Below are positions 23,621 through 31,260 of a stretch of 60,717 bases of DNA, piece by piece. The position numbers and the translations under genes were made by a program. Below the pieces are notes generated by a model. That model saw only the letters and a program-made list of their open reading frames with translations. It had not been told where the DNA came from and searched no databases. Origin of the DNA: a virus; the IMG/VR virus record IMGVR_UViG_3300030060_008344, positions 1 through 60,717 of that record, one strand, 5' to 3'. Positions within the stretch are counted from its first letter, which is position 1. Each line of letters opens with the position of its first letter.

Positions 23621-24043
23621 ATGGTATTAAAATTTAAGAAGACTGATGAAAATGCTGTTCTTCCTTCTAAAAATCATAAGGACGATACTGGACTAGACGT
23701 AACCTGTGTTGAGAATAAAGTAATTCCTGCTAAGGGTTCTGCTGTTATAGAGGTAGGATTGAAGTTTGCATACATTGAGCCAGGTTATTGGGTTAGAATT
23801 GAAGGTAGATCTGGCTTAGGCTTTAAACACGGTATTTTACCTCATCCAGGTATTATCGATAGTGGGTATAGAGGTAGTGCTGGAATTAAGCTTTATAACT
23901 TAACAGATAAAGATTATGAAATCAAAGCAGGTGATAGAATTGCTCAGTTCGTAGTCTATAATAATCATGATGTTGAAGTAAGTGAAGGCGAGATTGAAGA
24001 GTCGCTTCGAGGGGAAAAAGGATTTGGTTCTTCTGGTAAATAG
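23621..24043 (+). CDS. dut: dUTP diphosphatase (dUTPase)
   Basis: A 140-residue trimeric dUTPase that turns dUTP into dUMP and diphosphate, keeping uracil out of DNA and feeding thymidylate synthesis. All five family motifs are present and in order: DTGLDV (22-27), GRSGLG (62-67), GIIDSGYRG (77-85), GDRIAQ (104-109) and the flexible C-terminal RGEKGFGSSG (130-139) that closes over the active site. The catalytic Asp is in IIDSGY. It is followed after two bases by the clamp-loader gene, so the two share a transcript. The promoter is sigma70-like rather than late. T4 uses an unrelated dCTPase-dUTPase (gp56), so this is a difference from T4. Confidence 0.96.
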   Translation: MVLKFKKTDENAVLPSKNHKDDTGLDVTCVENKVIPAKGSAVIEVGLKFAYIEPGYWVRIEGRSGLGFKHGILPHPGIIDSGYRGSAGIKLYNLTDKDYEIKAGDRIAQFVVYNNHDVEVSEGEIEESLRGEKGFGSSGK

Positions 24044-24045
24044 TT

Positions 24046-24972
24046 ATGGTTGATTTTGATAAAATTTGGGTAGAAAAGTATCGTCCAGCTAAGCTAGATG
24101 ATATTATTTTAGATGAACGAACTCTTAATATTGTAAGAGAGTTTAAAAATGAAATACCTAATCTGCTTTTTGTTGGTAATCCTGGTACTGGTAAGACCAC
24201 GCTAGCTAGAGTTATTGTTAACGATATACTTGGGTGTAATTATCTTTACATTAACGCTTCTGATGAATCAGGTATCGATACTATCCGACATAATATCACT
24301 AACTTCGCTCAAACTAAGTCGTTTGATGGTGGTGTTAAGGTAGTAATATTAGATGAAGCTGATGGGCTAACGCCTCAGGCGCAAGCTGCTTTGCGTAACA
24401 CTATGGAGACGTTTGCTAAGTACTGTAGATTTATTCTTACTGCAAATTATAAGCATAAAATTATTCCCGCCTTGCAGTCTCGCTGTCAAGCCTTAGATAT
24501 TAAACCTGTAGTAGAGCTTGCTGTAAAGCGTTGTTATCATATCCTTAAAAAAGAAAATGTTAAAATATCCGATGAACAAAAGATCAAATTTATCCAACTC
24601 GTCAAGCGTCACTTCCCCGATCTACGGAAAGCGATCAATGAGCTTCAAAAGAACGTTATTGATTCAGAGCTGTGTATTGCTAACATTAATAGCGATAACG
24701 AGCTTCTCGAGACGATCTACAAAAAATTAGCTAGTAGTAAATCTTTAGAAGCTAGAAAGTATCTAATTGAAAATGAAGATAGATTTCAAGGTGATTATGA
24801 TACTCTCTTAGGTAATTTTCTAAATTTTATCTACGGATCTAATGTTGGAGATGATAAAAAGAAAGTTATTATTGCTACTATAGCAGATCATTTGTATAAG
24901 AGCGCATTTGTAGTAGATAAAGAAATTAATTCTTTCGCTTGTTTAGTTAATTTAGAAAATGCCTTACATTAA
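24046..24972 (+). CDS. gp44: clamp-loader large subunit gp44 (AAA+ ATPase)
   Basis: A 308-residue AAA+ ATPase that opens and loads the sliding clamp at primer ends. It shows IWVEKYRPAKLDDIIL (8-23, the usual RFC/gp44 start), Walker A GNPGTGKT (44-51), Walker B VVILDEAD (99-106), sensor 1 LTAN (131-134) and the arginine-finger motif SRC (145-147). T4 gp44 is 319 residues. It follows dut after two bases and overlaps the DUF6899-type gene by 14 bases. The small partner gp62, which follows gene 44 directly in T4, is not here, and the clamp gp45 lies over 30 kb away. Confidence 0.95.
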   Translation: MVDFDKIWVEKYRPAKLDDIILDERTLNIVREFKNEIPNLLFVGNPGTGKTTLARVIVNDILGCNYLYINASDESGIDTIRHNITNFAQTKSFDGGVKVVILDEADGLTPQAQAALRNTMETFAKYCRFILTANYKHKIIPALQSRCQALDIKPVVELAVKRCYHILKKENVKISDEQKIKFIQLVKRHFPDLRKAINELQKNVIDSELCIANINSDNELLETIYKKLASSKSLEARKYLIENEDRFQGDYDTLLGNFLNFIYGSNVGDDKKKVIIATIADHLYKSAFVVDKEINSFACLVNLENALH

Positions 24973-25219
24973 ACCATCTCAAAGAAAAGACGTAGAAGAT
25001 AAGCTAAACGTTGCAGGGTTAAATTATGTACCTAAAAACGCTGGTGAGTTAAACTATGTCATGACAGTTTTTATAGATAACTACTTAAGAGCATATGGTA
25101 AGAATTATTCTAACTGCAATGAAATGATCGGCGCCTTAGAATGTTGTAAGCAAGAATACTATAGAACTATAGTAGGGCCTTACGAAGATCAGAAAATAGA
25201 CGAAAACGGAGACGTTTAA
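24959..25219 (+). CDS. conserved small phage protein, DUF6899-like (86 aa)
   Basis: An 86-residue protein with the pattern MPYIKPSQRKDVED, GELNYVMTVFIDNYLRAYGKNY, NEMIGALECCKQEYYRTIVG and PYEDQKIDENGDV. I recognise this as a small family widespread in tailed phages and some bacteria ('MPYI....R ... GELNYx(I/M)T ... N-E-x-I-G-x-L-E ... E-x-Y-R-R-x-x-x-P-Y-E-x-x-K-I-x-x-NGDV'). Its function is unknown to me. It overlaps the end of the clamp-loader gene by 14 bases, in the place gp62 occupies in T4, but it is half the size of gp62 and not similar. The highly conserved C-terminus suggests a binding surface. Confidence 0.75.
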   Translation: MPYIKPSQRKDVEDKLNVAGLNYVPKNAGELNYVMTVFIDNYLRAYGKNYSNCNEMIGALECCKQEYYRTIVGPYEDQKIDENGDV

Positions 25220-25240
25220 TTATATGGAAAATACTTTAGG

Positions 25241-25765
25241 TTACTCTGGATCCATAGGACCTTCCATATGGCTTTGCCCTACCTTTTTCCCCATATTAGC
25301 CTGTCCACCTCTGTTATAAGTACCTCTTGTAGTAACCTTTGTTAAATGTTTTGATACTAGCATCTGTAACTCTTGGTTTAAAGCATCTGGATCAGTAACT
25401 TCCATTCCTAGCTTATTAAGATCTTTAACTATTGTATTAGCTGAATTTTTAATATAAGATGCATATTTAGCTTCTTGTCCGGATGCCTTCCCTTTTCTAG
25501 TATCTTTAGCAGCATCTTTCTGCATCTTCGCGCCTTTTTTAGCTAATTCACCTCCTGATGCATCTACTCCAAGAGCTTTACCCCCTAACTCAGCAGTTTT
25601 ACTCACGGCTTTTCCAGCAACTCCTTTCGCGGCGCCCTTTACTCGATCACCAACTCCTTTAACTGCTCCGCCTAGCTGACTAGCTCGAGACTTTATCCTA
25701 TCAAATATTCCCTCTTGAACATGTTGATAAGCTTCTGCTATTAATTCTTGATCGTTTTTTGTCAT
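25241..25765 (-). CDS. basic, Gly/Lys/Ala-rich late protein, possible internal head protein (174 aa)
   Basis: The start is set at ATG 25765 (MTKNDQELIAEAYQHVQEG) because a late hexamer variant CAAATA ends five bases upstream; the upstream in-frame start would run into the previous gene. The N-terminal IAE|AYQ fits the T4 prohead-protease consensus. Residues ~20-100 are rich in Gly, Ala and Lys (GGAVKGVGDRVKGAAKGVAG), a DNA-binding-like, low-complexity segment. The rest (SYIKNSANTIVKDLNKLGME and QMLVSKHLTKVTTRGTYNRG) is more folded. A basic, processed internal head protein is a fair guess; no family is recognised. Confidence 0.55.
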   Translation of the reverse strand: MTKNDQELIAEAYQHVQEGIFDRIKSRASQLGGAVKGVGDRVKGAAKGVAGKAVSKTAELGGKALGVDASGGELAKKGAKMQKDAAKDTRKGKASGQEAKYASYIKNSANTIVKDLNKLGMEVTDPDALNQELQMLVSKHLTKVTTRGTYNRGGQANMGKKVGQSHMEGPMDPE

Positions 25766-25769
25766 CGTA

Positions 25770-26366
25770 TTATTTGTGCTGTAAATCTTTTGCGACTCCT
25801 GTGTAGTTAGCAGGCTTAAGATCACTAAGATATTCATTTGTATAAGAAGTTACAGCTTGTGAAGGAGTTACAGGGTCAGAGGGAATATCGGTATTACTAG
25901 TTGGTAGCTCTCTTTTTGGATCTTCTACAGCTCCCGGAGCCATTGTCGTTTCAGCCTCTTCAGGTTTAATATTAACATCACCTTTTCTTCTCATTACATC
26001 GGGAATAGGAGGAAGATTCGGGTAGAATTCAACTGATTGACCAAGCGAACCTGGAATCGATACATGGTGGGTATATCGCCCTCCTCCTGTATCTAAAGCA
26101 AGATCTAAAACTACATCTAAAGAACTAGTTTGCGCACTAGCCGGGTAACGCGCAGGCTCTGTATCTTTAATTCCAACAACTCTTACATTTAAACCAGAAT
26201 CAATCATTTGCTGAAGCAAATCCTGGGTGTTTGATCCAAGGTTTTTAAATCCATCTGCACTTTTAAAATTGTCATTAAATTTAAAAACATCACCAACGAG
26301 AAAACCTCCACGTTGATATCTTCTCATGTAGGATTCATGTAAATTTACAAACTTTTTATCGGCCAT
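25770..26366 (-). CDS. hypothetical late protein (198 aa), possible head-associated
   Basis: The start is set at the ATG at 26366 (MADKKFVNLHESYMRRYQ), since TAAATA lies five bases upstream; the longer reading would add eight residues across that promoter. The N-terminal NLHE|SY again fits the L-x-E before A/G/S prohead-protease consensus. The middle has FLVGDVFKFNDNF, NVRVVGIKDTEPARYPA and DVVLDLALDTGG-RYTHHVSIPG, a beta-rich domain; similar 'GDVVKF ... G-x-N-x-x-V-x-I' small domains occur in marine T4-like phages. The C-terminal third is Pro/Thr/Ser-rich and likely disordered. No function assigned. Confidence 0.55.
   Translation of the reverse strand: MADKKFVNLHESYMRRYQRGGFLVGDVFKFNDNFKSADGFKNLGSNTQDLLQQMIDSGLNVRVVGIKDTEPARYPASAQTSSLDVVLDLALDTGGGRYTHHVSIPGSLGQSVEFYPNLPPIPDVMRRKGDVNIKPEEAETTMAPGAVEDPKRELPTSNTDIPSDPVTPSQAVTSYTNEYLSDLKPANYTGVAKDLQHK
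25771..25776 (-). promoter_or_regulatory. late promoter variant CAAATA, basic late protein
   Basis: CAAATA on the minus strand ends five bases before the ATG at 25765 and overlaps the stop codon of the upstream gene (25770-25772). Confidence 0.5.
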
Positions 26367-26371
26367 ATTAT

Positions 26372-26377
26372 TATTTA
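26372..26377 (-). promoter_or_regulatory. late promoter hexamer TAAATA, 198-aa late gene
   Basis: TAAATA on the minus strand ends five bases before the ATG at 26366. Confidence 0.65.
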
Positions 26378-26404
26378 TGCCAGCTTGCAAAGAATCATAC
26401 AGTT

Positions 26405-26689
26405 TTAGCTATCTTTAAGAAAGAAACGTAGAGTATGATAAGCTTCAAAGATCTCAATATCTTCGTTATCTGCTAGTCCTAAACTTTCTTCAAGTTGAAA
26501 CGAGTGAGAAGTATTAACATCTTTTTTAATATTCCAACGCCAATTACCATCATCATGAGGATTTGCTGTAACCTCGCCTTCATTAGGATGAGGAAGCTTT
26601 AGCTTTTTGTGAACTTCTACTTCAAGAGTATTAAGAATATCTTTAAACGAAACATCTACCTTAACATCAGCTTTACCAATTAACTCCAT
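26405..26689 (-). CDS. hypothetical protein (94 aa)
   Basis: A 94-residue protein with DVKVDVSFKDILNTLEVEVH, a central WRWNIKKDVN and an acidic-helical end (NEDIEIFEAYHTLRFFLKDS). No family recognised. It does not use the late hexamer; instead the 18-base element with two overlapping TATAAT boxes (26694-26711) precedes it, so it may be an early or middle gene that lies among late genes. It is divergent from gp25. Confidence 0.5.
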   Translation of the reverse strand: MELIGKADVKVDVSFKDILNTLEVEVHKKLKLPHPNEGEVTANPHDDGNWRWNIKKDVNTSHSFQLEESLGLADNEDIEIFEAYHTLRFFLKDS

Positions 26690-26693
26690 AATC

Positions 26694-26711
26694 TAATTAT
26701 ATTATAGTTCC
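26694..26711 (-). promoter_or_regulatory. 18-bp shared upstream element with double TATAAT, copy 1
   Basis: GGAACTATAATATAATTA on the minus strand, five bases (26690-26694 region) upstream of the ATG at 26689. The identical 18-mer lies upstream of the gene starting at 51547. The second TATAAT ends six bases before the start codon. Confidence 0.45.
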
Positions 26712-26731
26712 TTAATCCTGATATGCTACAT

Positions 26732-26737
26732 TAAATA
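26732..26737 (+). promoter_or_regulatory. late promoter hexamer TAAATA, gp25-gp6 operon
   Basis: TAAATA ends seven bases before the ATG at 26745 and drives gp25, gp6 and probably the overlapping gene at 29068. Confidence 0.6.
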
Positions 26738-26744
26738 TAATAAA

Positions 26745-27233
26745 ATGGCACTCATTAAACTTACAGATACAGCGGCTAGTGAGTTGGATAACGCTTCTCT
26801 TCAACACGGCTATCTCTACAAAGATTTGTTTTTAGATTTAGAAACTTCAGTCTACTATAATAAACAACTCAATAAGCAATCAATACTTAAAGATGTACAA
26901 GGACTATTTGATGAAAATTCTATAAGAAATAGTATAACTAATATTTTTTTAACAGCTCCTGGTGAAAAGATACTTAGTCCGGAATTTGGTTTAGATTTAA
27001 GAAGGTATTTATTTGAACAAATAACTGAGTTTAATGCCTTTTCAATTAAAGATGAAATAAAAAATAGGTTACCGTTAATGGAGCCAAGAATAGAACTAGA
27101 CGCTGTTAGTGTTATACCCAACCCTGACATGAATGAATATAATATTAATATGCAAATTAACATTCCTTCATTAAATGTGTATGGTATATCATTAAGGTCA
27201 GTATTAAATAACAATGGGTATTATATATTTTAA
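26745..27233 (+). CDS. gp25: baseplate wedge protein gp25
   Basis: A 162-residue protein of the gp25/GpW family. The conserved core (about 45-130) reads DENSIRNSITNIFLTAPGEK, ILSPEFGLDLRRYLFEQIT and IKDEIKNRLPLMEPRIELDA, the usual 'I..si..iL.T..GER...P.fG..l...lFe ... I...i...L...EPRi' pattern. gp25 is the most conserved wedge protein of contractile systems and nucleates sheath polymerisation. T4 gp25 is 132 residues; the excess is at the N-terminus. It is followed after six bases by gp6, the typical order. Confidence 0.93.
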   Translation: MALIKLTDTAASELDNASLQHGYLYKDLFLDLETSVYYNKQLNKQSILKDVQGLFDENSIRNSITNIFLTAPGEKILSPEFGLDLRRYLFEQITEFNAFSIKDEIKNRLPLMEPRIELDAVSVIPNPDMNEYNINMQINIPSLNVYGISLRSVLNNNGYYIF

Positions 27234-27239
27234 ATTATT

Positions 27240-29075
27240 ATGGCTACATCAGACAAAGATAACGACTTTTTAGATTACAACTTACCGCAAAATGCATATG
27301 TTGCTTTTGATGCTGTGAGTTTAAAAGATTATATAGTAAACAGACTTAACACAAATGAAAAATTTACTGACCAAAATTACGATGGTAGTAACTTAGCAGC
27401 TGTTATAGATATAATTGCATATTCATATCATGTTCTTTTATTTTACTTAAACAATACAGCTTCAGAGGTTAATTTTGATCAAGCGTCTATTTATGAAAAT
27501 ATGAATAAGATAGTTAAGCTTATAGGTTATAAGCCAGCTGGGAAGCAAACATCTATCGTACCTATTAATGCTGTAGGATCAGCTGATATGGCTATAGCTA
27601 ATTACACTATACGTAAAAATTCTTTCTTTGTAGCTGATGGCGTTCAATATAACTTTATTGATGATTATTCTTTTAACAAAACAACTACCGATACGGAAGT
27701 AATAAAAACTTTAAACGATACAGTAATATTATACCAAGGCGTTGTTAAAGAATATCCAGATTATAACGCACAAGGAGAAGAATTTGAAGTCGTTCCTATT
27801 GTAGTTAAAAATATAGTAGATAATAATACAGAAAAATTTATAGCTGACAATACAATTGATGTTTATGTTAAGGAGGTAGATGATAATACCTATTATCTCT
27901 ATAAAGAAGTAGAGAGCTTATATTTATCAAATTCTAATGATAGAGTATATGAAAGACGTTTAAATGAAAACGGATTTTATGAAATTAAATTTGGTAGTGG
28001 AGTTTTCGGAAAAAAATTAAGTGAAGGTGATACAGTTTCAATTAACTATATTCAATCAGATAATACAGAGGGTATAATTAGTAAAAATGTTATAAATGGT
28101 AATAAGTTATTTGTTTATGATTCATTAAGACAGAGACAAATATTTAACGATACGTTTGCTAACAAAAATGAAACAATATTTATTGATAATAGTAATAGCT
28201 CTCTTCTTACAATAAACAACCCACAAAATTCTACTTCGCTTTCTGACGAAGAGACTATTGAGCAAATTAGAGAAAATGCTCCAAAAGCATTTGCATCTCA
28301 ATTAAGACTAGTTACTGAAACTGATTACGAATCTTTTATAGAGAGAAATTTAGCTAATGTTGTAAACAGTGTTAAAGTTGTAGATAATGATTCTTACATA
28401 AATGAATACATTCAGTATTTTTATGACATATGTGTAGATCCTAATAAAGTAAATAGAGTTCTCATAAATCAAATTAATTTTGCTGATTCGTGTGATTTTA
28501 ACAATATAAATGTTTTTTGTGCACCGTCGTTTTCTGTAGTTGAAGATAATTATTACCCACCATATTTATCTGAATCTTTTAAAAACTTATTAGTTGAAAC
28601 ATGTGGGGAGCGTAAAATGGTATCAAATACAGTAGTACCACGTGATCCTATTTATATGGCTTTTGGTTTAGGGTTTACAAATTCAGCAGATCTTAGTCTT
28701 GATATTTTAGACGAAACATCTCTCTATCTTGTACGAGAGACCAATAATAAAATTAATAAAGATACACTTAAAGCTAGAGTTGGTAATATAATAAAGGCAT
28801 TTTTTGAACCAAGTAAAAATAACCTAGGTCAAAAATTAAACTTTAGTGAACTTACTAACGATATATTATCTATTGAAGGTATTAAGAGAATTTATACTAA
28901 AAATGAAAACAACAGCAGCACTATTGATACGGTTTCGTTTCTATCTTTTAATCCAGTCTATGAAACGAGTGATATAGCTTTAGTAAATCAGGATGTAACG
29001 TTACCTTATTTTAAGTTCCCGTATATGTATTCACCACTTTCTATATCTAATCGTATCAAAGTAATAGATGAGTAA
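27240..29075 (+). CDS. gp6: baseplate wedge protein gp6 (BaseJ-like)
   Basis: A 611-residue protein, close to T4 gp6 (660). The N-terminus (AVSLKDYIVNRLNTNEKFTD, then NLAAVIDIIAYSYHVLLFYL, NNTASEVNFDQASIYENMNK, and IVKLIGYKPAGKQT) is the typical helical start of gp6 in marine T4-like phages. The middle has YEIKFGSGVFGKKLSEGDTV, matching 'v.FGDGv.G..l..G..V' of baseplate J-type proteins, followed by ETDYESFIERNLANVVNSVK. Two gp6 copies per wedge clamp the inner baseplate together. It overlaps the next gene by eight bases. Confidence 0.9.
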   Translation: MATSDKDNDFLDYNLPQNAYVAFDAVSLKDYIVNRLNTNEKFTDQNYDGSNLAAVIDIIAYSYHVLLFYLNNTASEVNFDQASIYENMNKIVKLIGYKPAGKQTSIVPINAVGSADMAIANYTIRKNSFFVADGVQYNFIDDYSFNKTTTDTEVIKTLNDTVILYQGVVKEYPDYNAQGEEFEVVPIVVKNIVDNNTEKFIADNTIDVYVKEVDDNTYYLYKEVESLYLSNSNDRVYERRLNENGFYEIKFGSGVFGKKLSEGDTVSINYIQSDNTEGIISKNVINGNKLFVYDSLRQRQIFNDTFANKNETIFIDNSNSSLLTINNPQNSTSLSDEETIEQIRENAPKAFASQLRLVTETDYESFIERNLANVVNSVKVVDNDSYINEYIQYFYDICVDPNKVNRVLINQINFADSCDFNNINVFCAPSFSVVEDNYYPPYLSESFKNLLVETCGERKMVSNTVVPRDPIYMAFGLGFTNSADLSLDILDETSLYLVRETNNKINKDTLKARVGNIIKAFFEPSKNNLGQKLNFSELTNDILSIEGIKRIYTKNENNSSTIDTVSFLSFNPVYETSDIALVNQDVTLPYFKFPYMYSPLSISNRIKVIDE

Positions 29076-31245
29076 TATAAAAACAGATTATGCTCTTTTT
29101 GATGTTGTAGATTATAAAGGTGAGAGTAAGCTCTCATCTTATAATTTAGATATTACTCCTTTAACGTTTAAGGCCAGGATTCCAGAAGAAAAAGGTACTG
29201 ATATACCATTAAATGATCAAAAAGTAACTTTTGATTTCGGAGATGGTACTTTTGGTCACAACGTTTCAAGTACACATGTTTATGAATACCCCGGTGAATA
29301 CACCGTCCGGATGGTTATAAGAGATTGTAAAAATAATTCTGTTTTAGCTTCTTACAGTACTTCGGTTCAAATACATGATTATATAATTAACACTTTTACT
29401 GTTGATTTACAAAATCTAAATTTAAATCTTTCTGCAGGAGAGTTTTCAACTCCATTAACTATAAATGCACAGACTCCTTTTTATCAAGATTTTCAAGATA
29501 TATTTTACAGTACATCTGGTTGCGATTTTAAAAACTATTTTAATTTACCAAAAAACCGTTTCAATAGTTTAGAAAAATATTTTTCTATATACGAAAAAAA
29601 TTATCTTCCTACTCTTTCTAGCTATGAATACGTAGAGTTAGAAAAAATTTCTTTATCGTCAACTGATATATATGCAAGAATTAATTCTGACGGTTTACTT
29701 GTACATGGCTTAAGTTCAAGTCTATCTAGTGTTTATGTAGGAAGCTCTGGAGTAAAAGAGATCTTCGTAAAAACAGATGATCAAGATGATCCGCTTAATA
29801 TTTCATTTTTTAAAGATAGAAATAATATATTTGCAAATAGTTTAAAGGGATATAAGAATAATAACTATACAAACAATTTTAATATTTCGTTATCATCTTT
29901 AGTTGGAGCTACTTCAGCCCAAACACTAAGCGCTATTAAATTTACATCGAACGGGATCGCTGGTGAAAGCATAGAACAAGAACCTTTTGCTGTAAGTAAA
30001 ACCCAATATAAAGATCTAGGTATACCGTTTGTATTATCTCCAGTTAGTAATGACAACTATACAATGAAAGCATTATCTGCTGGTAGTCCTAACTTTATAC
30101 TTTTGTCAGGAGCTACTAGTAACGTATGGAATGCTGATAATATTGTACAGTCAACATATTATACTATATCTAGTTTAGGTAACACCTTATCTTCTATAGA
30201 TACAGATTTTTGGTATAGAGGTGTATTAACGTTTAATGATAATTTATCTTCATCCTCTACAAGATTAACATTAAGTGCACGAAATCAATATGCGTTTAAC
30301 ACCAATAGCTCTCTTCTTTCTACCGTTAATGGGTTAGTTACTTTAACTGCTTACCCTAAAAATTATTACGATTTTTATAAGCATAATGAAAATTTTGATT
30401 TCGAAAGAACAATAAAAGATTTACGCTTCCAAGAAATATTATTAGATAAAAATATTTTCTTTGATGATTTTATAGGTACTATATTTGGTGATGTAAGTAG
30501 TAGATATGATATTCTAGGTAAAAAGCTTTATGAAAAAATATTTAACTTTGTTTCAAATAATGCAGATATAGACTTATGCGATATTTCATCCTTAATTAGT
30601 ATGGCGGGTATGACTGATGATTATGGAATAGTATTTGATAGGTCATTAGCTCAGGAACCAGCAGAGGTAAAAAGATTTTTAGATATATTAAGTGTAAATT
30701 ATAATAAATTTAGAGGAGGTAAAAATAAATTTGAAGAAAATTTTGATCCTAAAGGTACTACTACAAAAGCCATTTATGGAAAAAATTTGGGTGAAGAAAT
30801 AAATTCTTTAACTTATGAGATAACAGCAGGTGATGATTTAGTCGCATATGAAAAATATAGTAACACTTATTTACGATTAAATACCTTTCAGCCATTAAGT
30901 GCTTTAAGCGCAGTAAACACAGGTACAGGAGCAAAAAATACCAATACTTACATGTTAAGTGATTATAGTACTGAAGTATCTAACGCCTCTTTAAGCGGGG
31001 GCAATAGCTGGGGATGGGGACTAATTCTACCATCTACTTATACTATAGATACAGTAAATAATTTTTATGATTTTTATTCTTTATCAGCTGTATATGATGA
31101 TACAGTATTAAGCGGATTGATAGATTATGAGAATGGGCTAACTACAGTAAGTTTTTCGGATCCGCTTAGTAGCTTAGAGGGTGAAAATAATATTTTTGAT
31201 ATTATCATACGAAATTCGTTATTTAGTAGTCTATCCTTGTTCTAG
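29068..31245 (+). CDS. baseplate wedge protein with PKD domain (gp7 position, 725 aa)
   Basis: A 725-residue protein. Residues ~30-105 form a PKD-type beta-sandwich (VTFDFGDGTFGHNVSSTHVY, then EYPGEYTVRMVIRD). The middle is beta-rich with many Ser/Leu repeats. Around 470-570 it has LGKKLYEKIFNFVSNNADID, LCDISSLISMAGMTDDYGIV and EVKRFLDILSVNYNKFRGGK, a helical region I have seen as a conserved element near the end of marine phage wedge proteins. It overlaps gp6 by eight bases, and T4 has gp7 after gp6. I infer a gp7-like wedge role from that; sequence similarity to T4 gp7 is not evident. Confidence 0.5.
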   Translation: MSNIKTDYALFDVVDYKGESKLSSYNLDITPLTFKARIPEEKGTDIPLNDQKVTFDFGDGTFGHNVSSTHVYEYPGEYTVRMVIRDCKNNSVLASYSTSVQIHDYIINTFTVDLQNLNLNLSAGEFSTPLTINAQTPFYQDFQDIFYSTSGCDFKNYFNLPKNRFNSLEKYFSIYEKNYLPTLSSYEYVELEKISLSSTDIYARINSDGLLVHGLSSSLSSVYVGSSGVKEIFVKTDDQDDPLNISFFKDRNNIFANSLKGYKNNNYTNNFNISLSSLVGATSAQTLSAIKFTSNGIAGESIEQEPFAVSKTQYKDLGIPFVLSPVSNDNYTMKALSAGSPNFILLSGATSNVWNADNIVQSTYYTISSLGNTLSSIDTDFWYRGVLTFNDNLSSSSTRLTLSARNQYAFNTNSSLLSTVNGLVTLTAYPKNYYDFYKHNENFDFERTIKDLRFQEILLDKNIFFDDFIGTIFGDVSSRYDILGKKLYEKIFNFVSNNADIDLCDISSLISMAGMTDDYGIVFDRSLAQEPAEVKRFLDILSVNYNKFRGGKNKFEENFDPKGTTTKAIYGKNLGEEINSLTYEITAGDDLVAYEKYSNTYLRLNTFQPLSALSAVNTGTGAKNTNTYMLSDYSTEVSNASLSGGNSWGWGLILPSTYTIDTVNNFYDFYSLSAVYDDTVLSGLIDYENGLTTVSFSDPLSSLEGENNIFDIIIRNSLFSSLSLF

Positions 31246-31248
31246 GGA

Positions 31249-31254
31249 TAAATA
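31249..31254 (+). promoter_or_regulatory. late promoter hexamer TAAATA, 956-aa gene
   Basis: TAAATA ends six bases before the ATG at 31261. Confidence 0.65.
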
Positions 31255-31260
31255 TGTATA

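Noticed and set aside
24037-24045. TAAATA three bases before the gp44 start
   Set aside because: Spacing is outside the 5-7 range and the hexamer is formed by the last codon and stop of dut; gp44 is more likely read from the dut promoter.
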